From an uncultured Eubacteriales bacterium (lineage in GTDB: Bacteria; Bacillota; Clostridia; Oscillospirales; Oscillospiraceae), in NCBI GenBank assembly GCA_902475855.1, contig CABSBF010000008.1, positions 1 to 58,322 on the forward strand: a stretch of DNA of 58,322 bases, read 5' to 3'. How positions within the stretch are numbered: position 1 is the first letter of the stretch; every line of letters starts with the position of its first letter. This document shows positions 23,783 to 31,770 of the stretch, in pieces. The notes beneath the pieces are model-generated. The model worked only from the letters and a program-made list of their open reading frames with translations. It searched no databases and was not told the origin of the DNA. The translations under genes were made by a program, and so were the position numbers.

Positions 23783-24687
23783 ATCCGGCTATCTACTATG
23801 TTATCATCGGCGCGGCAGTCCTGCTCGTGCTCATTATCATCATTAAAAATATCTGCATCGTGCAGCAGTCCCGTGCCTACGTTGTTGAGCGCCTTGGCGC
23901 CTTCTCCGCAGTCTGGGAGGTAGGCATTCACTTCAAGGTGCCCTTCATTGAGCGCATTGCCCGCCGCGTGAGCCTCAAGGAGCAGGTGCTTGACTATCCG
24001 CCCCAGCCGGTCATCACCAAGGACAACGTCACCATGCAGATCGACACGGTCGTCTATTTCCAGATCACGGATCCCAAGCTCTATACCTACGGTGTGGAAC
24101 AGCCGATGCTCGCCATGGAAACCCTGACCGCAACCACGCTGCGTAATATCATCGGCGATCTGGAGCTTGACCAGACGCTCACCTCCCGCGATGTGATCAA
24201 CACCAAAATGCGTGCCATTCTGGACGAAGCCACAGACCCCTGGGGCATCAAGGTCACACGCGTGGAACTGAAGAACATTTTGCCTCCGCAGGACATCCAG
24301 AATTCCATGGAAAAACAGATGAAGGCCGAGCGCGACCGCCGTCAGGCGATCCTCCAGGCAGAGGGCACAAAGCACTCCCAGATCCTTGTGGCAGAGGGCG
24401 AAAAGGAATCCGCCATCCTGCGTGCAGATGCTGAAAAGCAGTCGGCAATTCTGCGGGCGCAGGGTCAGGCAGAGGCCATTCTTGCCGTGCAGAAGGCAAC
24501 GGCAGAGGCCATGCGGATGCTGAATGAAGCCTGCCCGAATGATCAGGTCATCAAACTCAAGGCTTTGGAAGCCATGCAGAAGATCGCAGACGGAAAGGCA
24601 ACAAAGATCATCATCCCCTCCGAAATGCAAGGGCTGGCCGGTCTTGCCAGCGGTCTGGTTGAGTCTGTCAAAGAACCGAAGAATTGA
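23779..24687 (+). CDS. SPFH/band 7 (stomatin-like) protein
   Basis: 302 residues. An N-terminal membrane segment (YYVIIGAAVLLVLIIII) is followed by the SPFH domain (QQSRAYVVERLGAFSAVWEVGIHFKVPF... DPWGIKVTRVELKNILPP). A long Ala/Glu/Gln-rich helical stretch of imperfect repeats (ILQAEGTKHSQILVAEGEKE and on) then mediates oligomerisation. Such proteins form ring- or cage-like assemblies in membrane microdomains and modulate membrane proteases. Coupled to nfeD by ATGA; a strong terminator follows. Confidence 0.93.
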   Translation: MNPAIYYVIIGAAVLLVLIIIIKNICIVQQSRAYVVERLGAFSAVWEVGIHFKVPFIERIARRVSLKEQVLDYPPQPVITKDNVTMQIDTVVYFQITDPKLYTYGVEQPMLAMETLTATTLRNIIGDLELDQTLTSRDVINTKMRAILDEATDPWGIKVTRVELKNILPPQDIQNSMEKQMKAERDRRQAILQAEGTKHSQILVAEGEKESAILRADAEKQSAILRAQGQAEAILAVQKATAEAMRMLNEACPNDQVIKLKALEAMQKIADGKATKIIIPSEMQGLAGLASGLVESVKEPKN

Positions 24688-24694
24688 CCCCATT

Positions 24695-24727
24695 CCGCCG
24701 TGCAGTTTCCTGCACGGCGGCTTTTTT
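24695..24727 (+). terminator. terminator of the nfeD-SPFH operon
   Basis: Perfect 11-bp stem CCGCCGTGCAG/CTGCACGGCGG, loop TTTC, then a run of six T. Confidence 0.88.
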
Positions 24728-24757
24728 GCTGTGTAATCCTGTGCGCGGTTATAAAAG

Positions 24758-24789
24758 ACCCGCCTGATACTTTCCGGTATCAGGCGGGT
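24758..24789 (-). terminator. terminator of vanZ-metG
   Basis: Perfect 13-bp stem ACCCGCCTGATAC / GTATCAGGCGGGT followed by TCTTTTA on the minus strand. Confidence 0.82.
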
Positions 24790-24810
24790 TCGTATTGATT
24801 CCGTTCTTGA

Positions 24811-26760
24811 TCAGACCAGACGGGAGCCGGCGGGGATCTTGTCGTCCAGCATCAAAAGGTTCAGCTTGTCACCGCGCTCGGCGGACAGCAGCATTCCGCA
24901 GGATTCCTGCCCCATCATCTTACGGGGCGGCAGATTCGTCACCGCAACCAGGGTCTTGCCGAGCAGCTCCTCCGGCTTATAGAACTTGGCAATGCCGGAG
25001 AGGATTTGCCGCGGCGTGCCGGTGCCGTCATCCAGCGTGAATTTCAGCAGTTTTTCGGATTTCTTGACGTTCTCACAGGCAAGAACCTTCACAACCGTCA
25101 TTTCAACCTTGCAGAACTCGTCAAAGCTGACCGGGGGCAGGGGCTCGGGCAGAGGATCCTCCTCCGGAGTCTTTCTGGCCTTCTCCAGCTCTTCCAGTTC
25201 CCTGAGTTCCTTCTCCATATCAATGCGCGGGAAGAGAGCCGGACCGTTCCGGACGCTGACATCCTCAGGCAGGCCGCCGAAGGCGCACAGGCTCTCCCAG
25301 TTCGTACGTTCCGCGCCGACGCGGTTCAGGATTTCCTCAGCCGTCTGCGGCATGAAGGGAAGCAGCATCCCGGCGCAGAGGCGGATGGTTTCCAGAAGCT
25401 GATACATAACGCGCGCCAGACGCGGGCGGTTGATCTCGTCCTTGGCCAGTACCCAGGGGGCGGTTTCGTCGATATACTTGTTTGCACGGGAAACAACAGT
25501 GAAAATTTCACTGAGCGCATTGTGGAACATAAAATGCTCCATCTGCTCCTCATACTTCTCGTGCAGGGCACCCGCCATGTTCATCAGCTCGTCGTCCTGT
25601 TCCGGGCAGGTGATCTGCTCTGCGGGCAGCTTGCCGCCAAAGTACTTCTGCACCATCGCAACCGTACGGGATACAAGATTGCCAAGGTCGTTGGCAAGAT
25701 CGGTATTGATGCAGGAGATCAGCAGCTCATTGGAGAAGTTGCCGTCCGAGCCGAAGGGGAAGCTGCGCAGCAGGAAGAATCGCAGTGCATCCGTGCCGTA
25801 GCGCTCAGCCAGCAGATAGGGATCGACGATGTTGCCCTTGGATTTGGACATCTTGCCGCCGTCCAGCAGCAGCCAGCCGTGGCCAAAGACCTTCTTCGGC
25901 AGCGGCATCCCCATGCTCATGAGCATGGCAGGCCAGATGATGGAATGGAAGCGCACAATCTCCTTGCCGACAAAGTGTACGTCCGCCGGCCAGTATTTCT
26001 CATAATCGTCGTATTTCTCATTCAGGAAGCCCAGGGCAGTGGTGTAGTTAAAAAGCGCGTCCACCCAGACATAGACCACGTGACCCGGATCGAAGTCCAC
26101 GGGGATACCCCACTTGAAGCTGGTGCGTGAGACGCACAGATCCTCCAGGCCGGGGTCGATGAAGTTCTTGACCATCTCATTGACGCGGCTGCGCGGCTCC
26201 AGGAAATCGGTGTTCAGCAGCAGATCGCGCACAGGCTGGGCATACTTGGAAAGGCGGAAGAAATAGGCCTCCTCCTCTGCGGGCTGACACTCGCGGCCGC
26301 AGTCCGGGCACTTACCGTCCTTGAGCTGGCTCGCCGTCCAGAAGGATTCGCAGGGTGTGCAGTACATTCCCTTGTAGGTTCCCTTATAGATATCGCCGTT
26401 CTCGTACATTTTGCGGAAGATCTTCTGCACGGATTCCACATGATAGTCATCCGTGGTGCGGATGAAGCGGTCATTGGAAATGTTCATCAGCTTCCACAGG
26501 TCGAGGACACCTTTCTCGCCGGTGACAATGCGGTCGACGTACTCCTTCGGCGTGACACCCGCTGCGGCAGCCTTGGTTTCGATCTTCTGGCCATGCTCGT
26601 CCGTTCCGGTCAGGAACATCACATCGTAGCCGCGCAGACGCTTATAGCGCGCCATGGTATCGGTGGCAACGGTGCAGTAGGTATGGCCGATGTGGAGCTT
26701 ATCCGATGGATAATAGATCGGCGTGGTGATATAGAACTTTTTCTTACAGGAATCGCACAT
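24811..26760 (-). CDS. metG: methionyl-tRNA synthetase
   Basis: 649 residues. Charges tRNA-Met with methionine. IYYPSDKLHIGHTYC has the HIGH signature, GGKMSKSKGNIV the KMSKS loop, and a zinc knuckle lies between (CTPCESFW...GKCPDC). The anticodon-binding helical domain follows, and an appended C-terminal EMAP/tRNA-binding domain (about 545-649: VEMTVVKVLACENV, LPPRKMMGQESCGML) makes it the dimeric long form. It lies 22 bases after the vanZ-like gene in one operon. No T-box or SAM riboswitch is visible in the short leader. Confidence 0.97.
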   Translation of the reverse strand: MCDSCKKKFYITTPIYYPSDKLHIGHTYCTVATDTMARYKRLRGYDVMFLTGTDEHGQKIETKAAAAGVTPKEYVDRIVTGEKGVLDLWKLMNISNDRFIRTTDDYHVESVQKIFRKMYENGDIYKGTYKGMYCTPCESFWTASQLKDGKCPDCGRECQPAEEEAYFFRLSKYAQPVRDLLLNTDFLEPRSRVNEMVKNFIDPGLEDLCVSRTSFKWGIPVDFDPGHVVYVWVDALFNYTTALGFLNEKYDDYEKYWPADVHFVGKEIVRFHSIIWPAMLMSMGMPLPKKVFGHGWLLLDGGKMSKSKGNIVDPYLLAERYGTDALRFFLLRSFPFGSDGNFSNELLISCINTDLANDLGNLVSRTVAMVQKYFGGKLPAEQITCPEQDDELMNMAGALHEKYEEQMEHFMFHNALSEIFTVVSRANKYIDETAPWVLAKDEINRPRLARVMYQLLETIRLCAGMLLPFMPQTAEEILNRVGAERTNWESLCAFGGLPEDVSVRNGPALFPRIDMEKELRELEELEKARKTPEEDPLPEPLPPVSFDEFCKVEMTVVKVLACENVKKSEKLLKFTLDDGTGTPRQILSGIAKFYKPEELLGKTLVAVTNLPPRKMMGQESCGMLLSAERGDKLNLLMLDDKIPAGSRLV

Positions 26761-26782
26761 ATCAGGAACCTTCTTTCGTAAA

Positions 26783-27192
26783 TTAACGTCTTTTAATTGC
26801 GGAGATGAGCCACATCAGCAAAATGCCCGCCATCGCGCCTATGGAATCCAGCCAGACGCTGCTGAACTGCGCCGCACGGTCGACGACAAAGACCTTGATC
26901 GACTCATCACCGACCGCTGTAAGCAGGGTGAAGAACATGGGCTTAAAGATCGTAAAACGTTTGGCATAGCAGAATGTGCCGGTCATCAGAAAGCCCAGCA
27001 GGAAATACTCAATAAAATGCGCCGCCTGACGCAGCGCACTGTGCGTCAGCCATGGAACAAGCACCCGCGCCAGTGCCAGCACGCCATTGCTCTCGGCATA
27101 GCTGGCATCCCCCGGCAGGAATGCCTGTAGCAGCACGACCGCGAGCCAGAGCAGCGTCAGAATCAAAAAGTGCGGAATTTATAATGCCTCAT
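26783..27192 (-). pseudogene. VanZ-like membrane protein with an apparent frameshift at codon 9
   Basis: The body (about 127 residues, from 27166) is a clear VanZ-like protein: four membrane helices, AAHFIEYFLLGFL, DESIKVFVVDRAAQFSSVWLDS and GAMAGILLM. In its own frame the only start is a TTG at 27166 without a ribosome site. Twenty-six bases upstream is ATG 27192 with GGAGG 4 bases before it, reading MRHYKFRTF and then TGA. The two frames meet at a run of five T (27169-27165); one more T would give MRHYKFRTFLILTLLWLAV, a normal VanZ start. Either an indel mutation, a slippage or phase-variation site, or a sequencing error. VanZ-like proteins are linked to low-level glycopeptide resistance. 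Confidence 0.75.
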
Positions 27193-27238
27193 ACTGCCTC
27201 CGGAAGTTCAATCGCGGCGCAAAGGCCGCATTTTTGTT

Positions 27239-27267
27239 ATTATAGCACATTCTTCTGCATTATGCAA
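27239..27267 (-). promoter_or_regulatory. promoter of vanZ-metG
   Basis: Minus strand TTGCAT (27267-27262), 17-base spacer, TATAAT (27244-27239). Confidence 0.7.
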
Positions 27268-27682
27268 TCCCGGCCTTTTTCGTACTTCGGCTTCTGATCG
27301 TCTTGTTAAATATAATCTGTTGATTTTCTACAAATTTTTTCCCGTGCGTGGAGCCGCGTCCCGTAATGCGTTTCTATTTCGTCTTGTTACGTTATTATTC
27401 AAAAATCCTCATCCTACGATCGCACGTCGGGATTCCCCGGCTTTCGATTTTCTTTTCTCGCAATTTGTGGTATTATGTCTACTCAACAGCCATCGCTTGT
27501 GGTTTCCGCCGCACTGCTCCCTGCGGAAAAAACTATGGTGAAATTGCTGAATCTCCTGTTGAAATTTATGCGAAAAATGTCTGTGGATTCTAGCTTTCCA
27601 AGGCCCGTTTATGCTATAATATACTTTACTACTGCTTCGCAGTTTGATTTGATTCTATCCTACCGAAAATGGGGTTTCCGAT
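27268..27682 (+). other. 415-base AT-rich intergenic region before the cell-shape operon
   Basis: No credible protein frame is seen. It holds extended -10 promoter elements TGGTATTAT (27468-27476) and TGCTATAAT (27612-27620, the likely operon promoter, 63 bases before the ATG) without good -35 boxes. A TTTCCGC/GCGGAAA stem lies at about 27503-27530. The length and composition would suit a small RNA or a long leader, but I recognise no RNA family. Confidence 0.4.
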
Positions 27683-29770
27683 ATGCTTGAATTACTTTCT
27701 CCCGCCGGGTCGCTCGACGCCCTGCACGCCGCCGTCTGCAACGGCGCGGACGCGGTGTACCTTGGCGTTGACGCCTTCAATGCACGGCACGGCGCAAGGA
27801 ATTTTACATTGGACGAGCTGCCTGATGTGGTGCGTTACTGCCATGTGCGCGGTGTTGCCGTTCATCTCACACTGAATACACTGGTTACCGACCGCGAAAT
27901 GCCCGGCGCTGCGGAGTATATTGCATCCGCCGCACGCGCCGGTGTGGATGCTTTCATCGTTCAGGATCTCGGCATGGTTTCCCTCTGCCGCCAGATCGCG
28001 CCGAAGGTAGCTCTGCATGCTTCCACGCAAATGAGCCTGCACTCTCTGGAGGGTGTGCGCGAAGCGGCGGAGCTCGGGCTCACCCGCGCAGTTCTGGCCA
28101 GAGAGCTTCCGCGCGATGTGATCGCCTTCATCTGCCGCAACAGTCCCATTGAGATCGAGGTATTTGTCCACGGCGCACTGTGCATGTGCTACTCCGGTCA
28201 GTGCTATATGTCCTCCGTCATCGGCCGCCGCTCCGGCAATCGCGGGCAGTGCGCCCAACCCTGCCGCCTGCCCTACGGTTACGATCATTTTGAGGACAAG
28301 TATCCGCTGAGTCTGCGCGACAACTGTCTGATCCGTTATCTGGGCGAGCTCGACCGTATGGGTGTGGCCAGCATCAAAATTGAAGGCCGCATGAAGCGTC
28401 CGGAATATGTTGCTACGGTCACCGGCATCTATCGCGAGGCACTTGACGGCGCCGGTGTGGGGCGCGGCCAGATGGAAGCGCTGCGCGCCGCATTTTCCCG
28501 TCAGGGCTTCACACAGAGCTACTATGAGGGCGCGCCGGGCCGTCAGATGTTCGGCACGCGTCTGCCGGAACAGGAAAACAAGGCGCTTTTGCAGTCTGCA
28601 CGCGCAACCTACGAGTCTATTGAACCGCAGCGCGTGCCGGTGCAGTTTTATGCCATCGTCGCGCGCGGGCAAAATCTGATGGTCGCTGCGCAGGACGAAA
28701 GCGGCAACATCTGCAAAGCGCAGGGAGAGATACCGCAGGAGGCCGAGCGTCGCGCAGTCACGCAGGAGGAATTGGCCGCCCGTCTATCCAAGACCGGGGG
28801 GACACCCTACGTCTGTCAGGGCGTGCGCAGCGTGGTCGATCCGGGACTCAGTGTTTCCGCTGCGGAGTTGAACCGGCTGCGCCGTGAAGTGCTGGCGCAT
28901 CTTTCTGCCGTCCGTGGCCGGCGTGCCGCGCCGGAGATTGGAAAGTACCATGAGCCGGTCAGTTTTCCGGGGCAAAAGGCACAGCCTGCGCTGACCGTCA
29001 GCATTCTCAAAACCTCGCAGATTACACCGCAGATGCTCCGCCTGAAGCCGGCGATGATCTATGCTCCTCTTTCGGAAATTCTTGAAGAGCAAGCTCTCTT
29101 CCGCAAACTGATCAAGGACGGGCAGCCGGTTGCCGTTACGCTCCCGCGTGTCATCCGCGACGATGAAACGCGCGAGCTGCTCAGCAATTTGCAGGATGCC
29201 GCCTCGCTTGGTATCCGCCGTGCGCTTATTGGCAATCTCGGCCATCTCCCGCTGGTGCTTTCTCGCGGTATGGAGCCTGCTGCCGATTTCGGCATGAATC
29301 TATTCAATTCCCGTGCAGCGGAGCAGCTTCTGCATCTCGGCTTTGTATCCTGCACCGCATCGTTTGAGCTTTCCCTGCCGCAGCTCCGCGATCTTTCCAA
29401 GCCTCTGCCGACGGAGATGCTCGTCTACGGCCGGCTCCCGCTGATGCTGACAGAAAACTGCCTGATCAAAAATCGCACCGGCGCCTGCACCTGCCACGCC
29501 GGGCCCGTCAAACTCATCGACCGCATGGGGGAGGAATTCCGCGTCGTGCGGGACTGCGGCACCTGCCGCAGCGTCATCCTCAACGGAAAAAAGCTGTATT
29601 TACTGGATAAAAAAGAAAATGTGCGCAGATTTGGTCTGTGGGCACTGCGGCTGTCCTTTACCACCGAAAACACAGGTGAGGTCAACAGTGTGTTGTCCGC
29701 TTGGTCGGGCGGTGCGGTCTTTGATCCCGGAGCCTGCACCCGCGGGCTGTATCTGCGCGGTGTAGAATAA
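27683..29770 (+). CDS. peptidase U32 family protein with DUF3656-like middle
   Basis: 695 residues. N-terminal U32 TIM-barrel domain (LELLSPAGSLDALHAAV, GADAVYLGV...FNARHGARNF, VFVHGALCMCYSGQCYMS, GNRGQCAQPCRLPY), whose four cysteines match the Fe-S cluster site of RlhA/TrhP-type RNA hydroxylases. A middle region of about 200 residues resembles DUF3656. A second U32-like part carries another cysteine set (ENCLIKN, GACTCHAG, RDCGTCRSVIL). So despite the peptidase name it may act in RNA hydroxylation. The ribosome site is weak (GGGG). First gene of the operon with maf and mreCD. Confidence 0.9.
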   Translation: MLELLSPAGSLDALHAAVCNGADAVYLGVDAFNARHGARNFTLDELPDVVRYCHVRGVAVHLTLNTLVTDREMPGAAEYIASAARAGVDAFIVQDLGMVSLCRQIAPKVALHASTQMSLHSLEGVREAAELGLTRAVLARELPRDVIAFICRNSPIEIEVFVHGALCMCYSGQCYMSSVIGRRSGNRGQCAQPCRLPYGYDHFEDKYPLSLRDNCLIRYLGELDRMGVASIKIEGRMKRPEYVATVTGIYREALDGAGVGRGQMEALRAAFSRQGFTQSYYEGAPGRQMFGTRLPEQENKALLQSARATYESIEPQRVPVQFYAIVARGQNLMVAAQDESGNICKAQGEIPQEAERRAVTQEELAARLSKTGGTPYVCQGVRSVVDPGLSVSAAELNRLRREVLAHLSAVRGRRAAPEIGKYHEPVSFPGQKAQPALTVSILKTSQITPQMLRLKPAMIYAPLSEILEEQALFRKLIKDGQPVAVTLPRVIRDDETRELLSNLQDAASLGIRRALIGNLGHLPLVLSRGMEPAADFGMNLFNSRAAEQLLHLGFVSCTASFELSLPQLRDLSKPLPTEMLVYGRLPLMLTENCLIKNRTGACTCHAGPVKLIDRMGEEFRVVRDCGTCRSVILNGKKLYLLDKKENVRRFGLWALRLSFTTENTGEVNSVLSAWSGGAVFDPGACTRGLYLRGVE

Positions 29771-29786
29771 AGTGGAGGTCTGTCAT

Positions 29787-30362
29787 ATGGCTATCATTCT
29801 TGCATCGAAATCCCCCCGCCGTCAGGAGCTCCTGTCGCGCATGGGGCTGGAATTTACCGTCAAAGCCAGCCGGATCAGTGAGAAAATGGATCCCTTTGCA
29901 CATCCCAGTGACGAAGTCGCCCGCATCAGTCTTGCCAAGGCGCAGGCCGTCGCAGGAAGCTGTGCGCCGGAGGACATCATCATCAGTGCCGACACGATCG
30001 TGGTCTGCGACGGCCTGATGATGGGAAAACCCCATTCTGAAAGTGAAGCCTTCTCCATGCTACGCAGGCTGTCGGGACGCGACCACCAGGTCATGACCGG
30101 CCTGACCGTCATGGGCAGCGGCCGCACCGAGAACCTGACCGTCACGACGACGCTCCGCTTCCGCGCGCTGTCCGATCAGGAGATCCGCAATTATATTGCC
30201 ACCGGCGAGCCGATGGACAAGGCCGGCGCCTATGGAATTCAGGGTTTGGCCTCAATGTTTGTCGTCGGTCTGGATGGTGACTACTATAACGTGATGGGTC
30301 TTCCCATCTGCACGCTGACCATCCTTCTGCGGCGCTTCGGCGTCAAGCTGCTGGGCTGTTGA
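29787..30362 (+). CDS. maf: Maf-family nucleoside triphosphate pyrophosphatase
   Basis: 191 residues. Maf proteins hydrolyse non-canonical or pyrimidine NTPs (dTTP, UTP) to monophosphates and are often beside mreBCD. ASKSPRRQELL is the substrate-binding SxSPRR motif, IISADTIVV carries the catalytic Asp, and KPHSESEAFSML and DKAGAYGIQG are further family blocks. ATG at 29787 has GGAGG 8 bases upstream and lies 16 bases after the U32 gene. Confidence 0.93.
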   Translation: MAIILASKSPRRQELLSRMGLEFTVKASRISEKMDPFAHPSDEVARISLAKAQAVAGSCAPEDIIISADTIVVCDGLMMGKPHSESEAFSMLRRLSGRDHQVMTGLTVMGSGRTENLTVTTTLRFRALSDQEIRNYIATGEPMDKAGAYGIQGLASMFVVGLDGDYYNVMGLPICTLTILLRRFGVKLLGC

Positions 30363-30381
30363 GCTTGCGAGGTGACTTCTA

Positions 30382-31212
30382 TTGAAACGAAAGCTATCCG
30401 GCCGGGTCAAGCTGATCCTGACGCTTGCCGCCGTACTGGCGGTCGCCACGGCCATCACCGCCGCACTTTCCGGAACGGTCTGGGGCGGGAAAGCCGTTCA
30501 GACCATTCTGACGCCCATCCGCAGCGGTGTCAGTGCGCTGACGCGGACTGCGGAGCGGTACTATAATTATATTTTCAATTACGAGGCGCTGGAAGCGCAG
30601 AATGCCTATCTGGAGCAGCGTATTACTGCCATGGAAGATGAGGTACGCAGCGCCGACTCCCTCCAGCGTGAGAACGAGCATCTGCGTGAGCTTCTCGGGT
30701 TGAGCAAGGAGCATGAGGATTATAAATTCTGTGCAGCCTATGTGGTCTCCTGGGATTCATCCAACTGGAAAAGCACGTTCACCATCGGCAAGGGAACCAA
30801 TTCCGGCCTGAACACCGGCATGGTCGTCATCACGGAATATGGTCAGGTCGTCGGTCTGATCACGGAAGTCGGCCGCAACTGGTCGAAAGTCACGACCGTA
30901 CTCGATACCTCCCTGGAGATCAGTGCCTGCATCGCTTCCTCCGGCTACACCGGCGTGGTGCAGGGTGCCTACACCACCGGCAATGCAGGCCGCCTGCGCA
31001 TGAACTATCTTCCGACGGAGGCCGTCCTGCGCAACAATGATCAGGTCGTCACCACCGGCTCCACGGTCTATCCCAAAAATCTGATTCTCGGCTATATTGA
31101 AGACGCGGGCTTTGATGAGACCGGCGTCGCCAAGTACGCCATCCTGCGTCCGGCAGCGGATCTGGACGATCTGGTGCAGGTCTTTATCATCACCGACTAC
31201 GTCAGCCAATAA
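30382..31212 (+). CDS. mreC: rod shape-determining protein MreC
   Basis: 276 residues. One N-terminal membrane anchor (VKLILTLAAVLAVATAIT), a coiled coil (about 66-108, YEALEAQNAYLEQRITAMEDE...) and the two beta barrels outside the membrane that bind PBP2 in the elongasome (FTIGKGTNSGLNTGMVVI, GQVVGLITEVG, GYTGVVQG, TTGSTVYPKNLILGYI). The start is TTG at 30382 with AGGTGA 7 bases upstream; no ATG is available. Confidence 0.93.
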   Translation: MKRKLSGRVKLILTLAAVLAVATAITAALSGTVWGGKAVQTILTPIRSGVSALTRTAERYYNYIFNYEALEAQNAYLEQRITAMEDEVRSADSLQRENEHLRELLGLSKEHEDYKFCAAYVVSWDSSNWKSTFTIGKGTNSGLNTGMVVITEYGQVVGLITEVGRNWSKVTTVLDTSLEISACIASSGYTGVVQGAYTTGNAGRLRMNYLPTEAVLRNNDQVVTTGSTVYPKNLILGYIEDAGFDETGVAKYAILRPAADLDDLVQVFIITDYVSQ

Positions 31213-31233
31213 ACGCTTAGGAGGCGTCTGTCT

Positions 31234-31770
31234 TTGCTGGATAAACTCTATATCACCCCGCGGCAGTGGCTTTTGATCCTGCGCTGGACGCTCTACAGTC
31301 TGCTGTTTCTGTCCGTCATGATGGTACAGACAGTAGTGTTGGGCAATCGTACCGTTTTCGGCACGCATCCCAGTCTTGTGCCCATTGCCATCACCTGTGT
31401 CTGCCTGCGTGAGGGTGCCGAGCGCGGCGGCCTGTTTGCGCTTCTGGCCTCCCTGTTCTGGTGCTTGTCCGGTGCAGATCTGGGCAGCCTGAGCATTTTT
31501 GTTCTGACCGTCATTCCCGTACTGGGCGCACTTTTGTGCCGGGCGGTTCTGATCAACCGTTTTCTCCCCTGCCTGGCAATCAGTTTTCTGGCACTCGTCT
31601 TTGACCAGTTCCTCGGTTTCCTTCTGAAATACTTTTTTGGTCACGTCCCCGCCGCACTCTTTACACGGGAGCTGCTGCCCTGCGTGTTTCTGTCCATTCT
31701 GAGCCAGCCGCTGCTTTACTGGCTGGTCAAGTGTATCGCAAAAATCGGAGCAAGCTATGAATCAACATAA
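31234..31770 (+). CDS. mreD: rod shape-determining protein MreD
   Basis: 178 residues, five or six membrane helices, few polar residues outside loops. It is identified by place between mreC and PBP2 and by size; MreD sequences diverge widely. The start is TTG at 31234 with AGGAGG 9 bases upstream. Its 3' end overlaps the PBP2 start by 14 bases. It links the MreC-PBP2 pair to the cytoplasmic cytoskeleton. Confidence 0.85.
   Translation: MLDKLYITPRQWLLILRWTLYSLLFLSVMMVQTVVLGNRTVFGTHPSLVPIAITCVCLREGAERGGLFALLASLFWCLSGADLGSLSIFVLTVIPVLGALLCRAVLINRFLPCLAISFLALVFDQFLGFLLKYFFGHVPAALFTRELLPCVFLSILSQPLLYWLVKCIAKIGASYEST

Noticed and set aside
23293..24693. A 466-codon minus-strand frame across nfeD-SPFH
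   Set aside because: Shadow of two recognised genes; composition dominated by His, Cys and Leu.
24811..27267. T-box or SAM riboswitch before metG
   Set aside because: The leader from the promoter at 27239 to the vanZ start is too short and lacks the conserved T-box or SAM elements.
27268..27682. 6S RNA, RNase P RNA, tmRNA or SRP RNA in the long gap
   Set aside because: None of the conserved signature segments of these RNAs could be found by eye.
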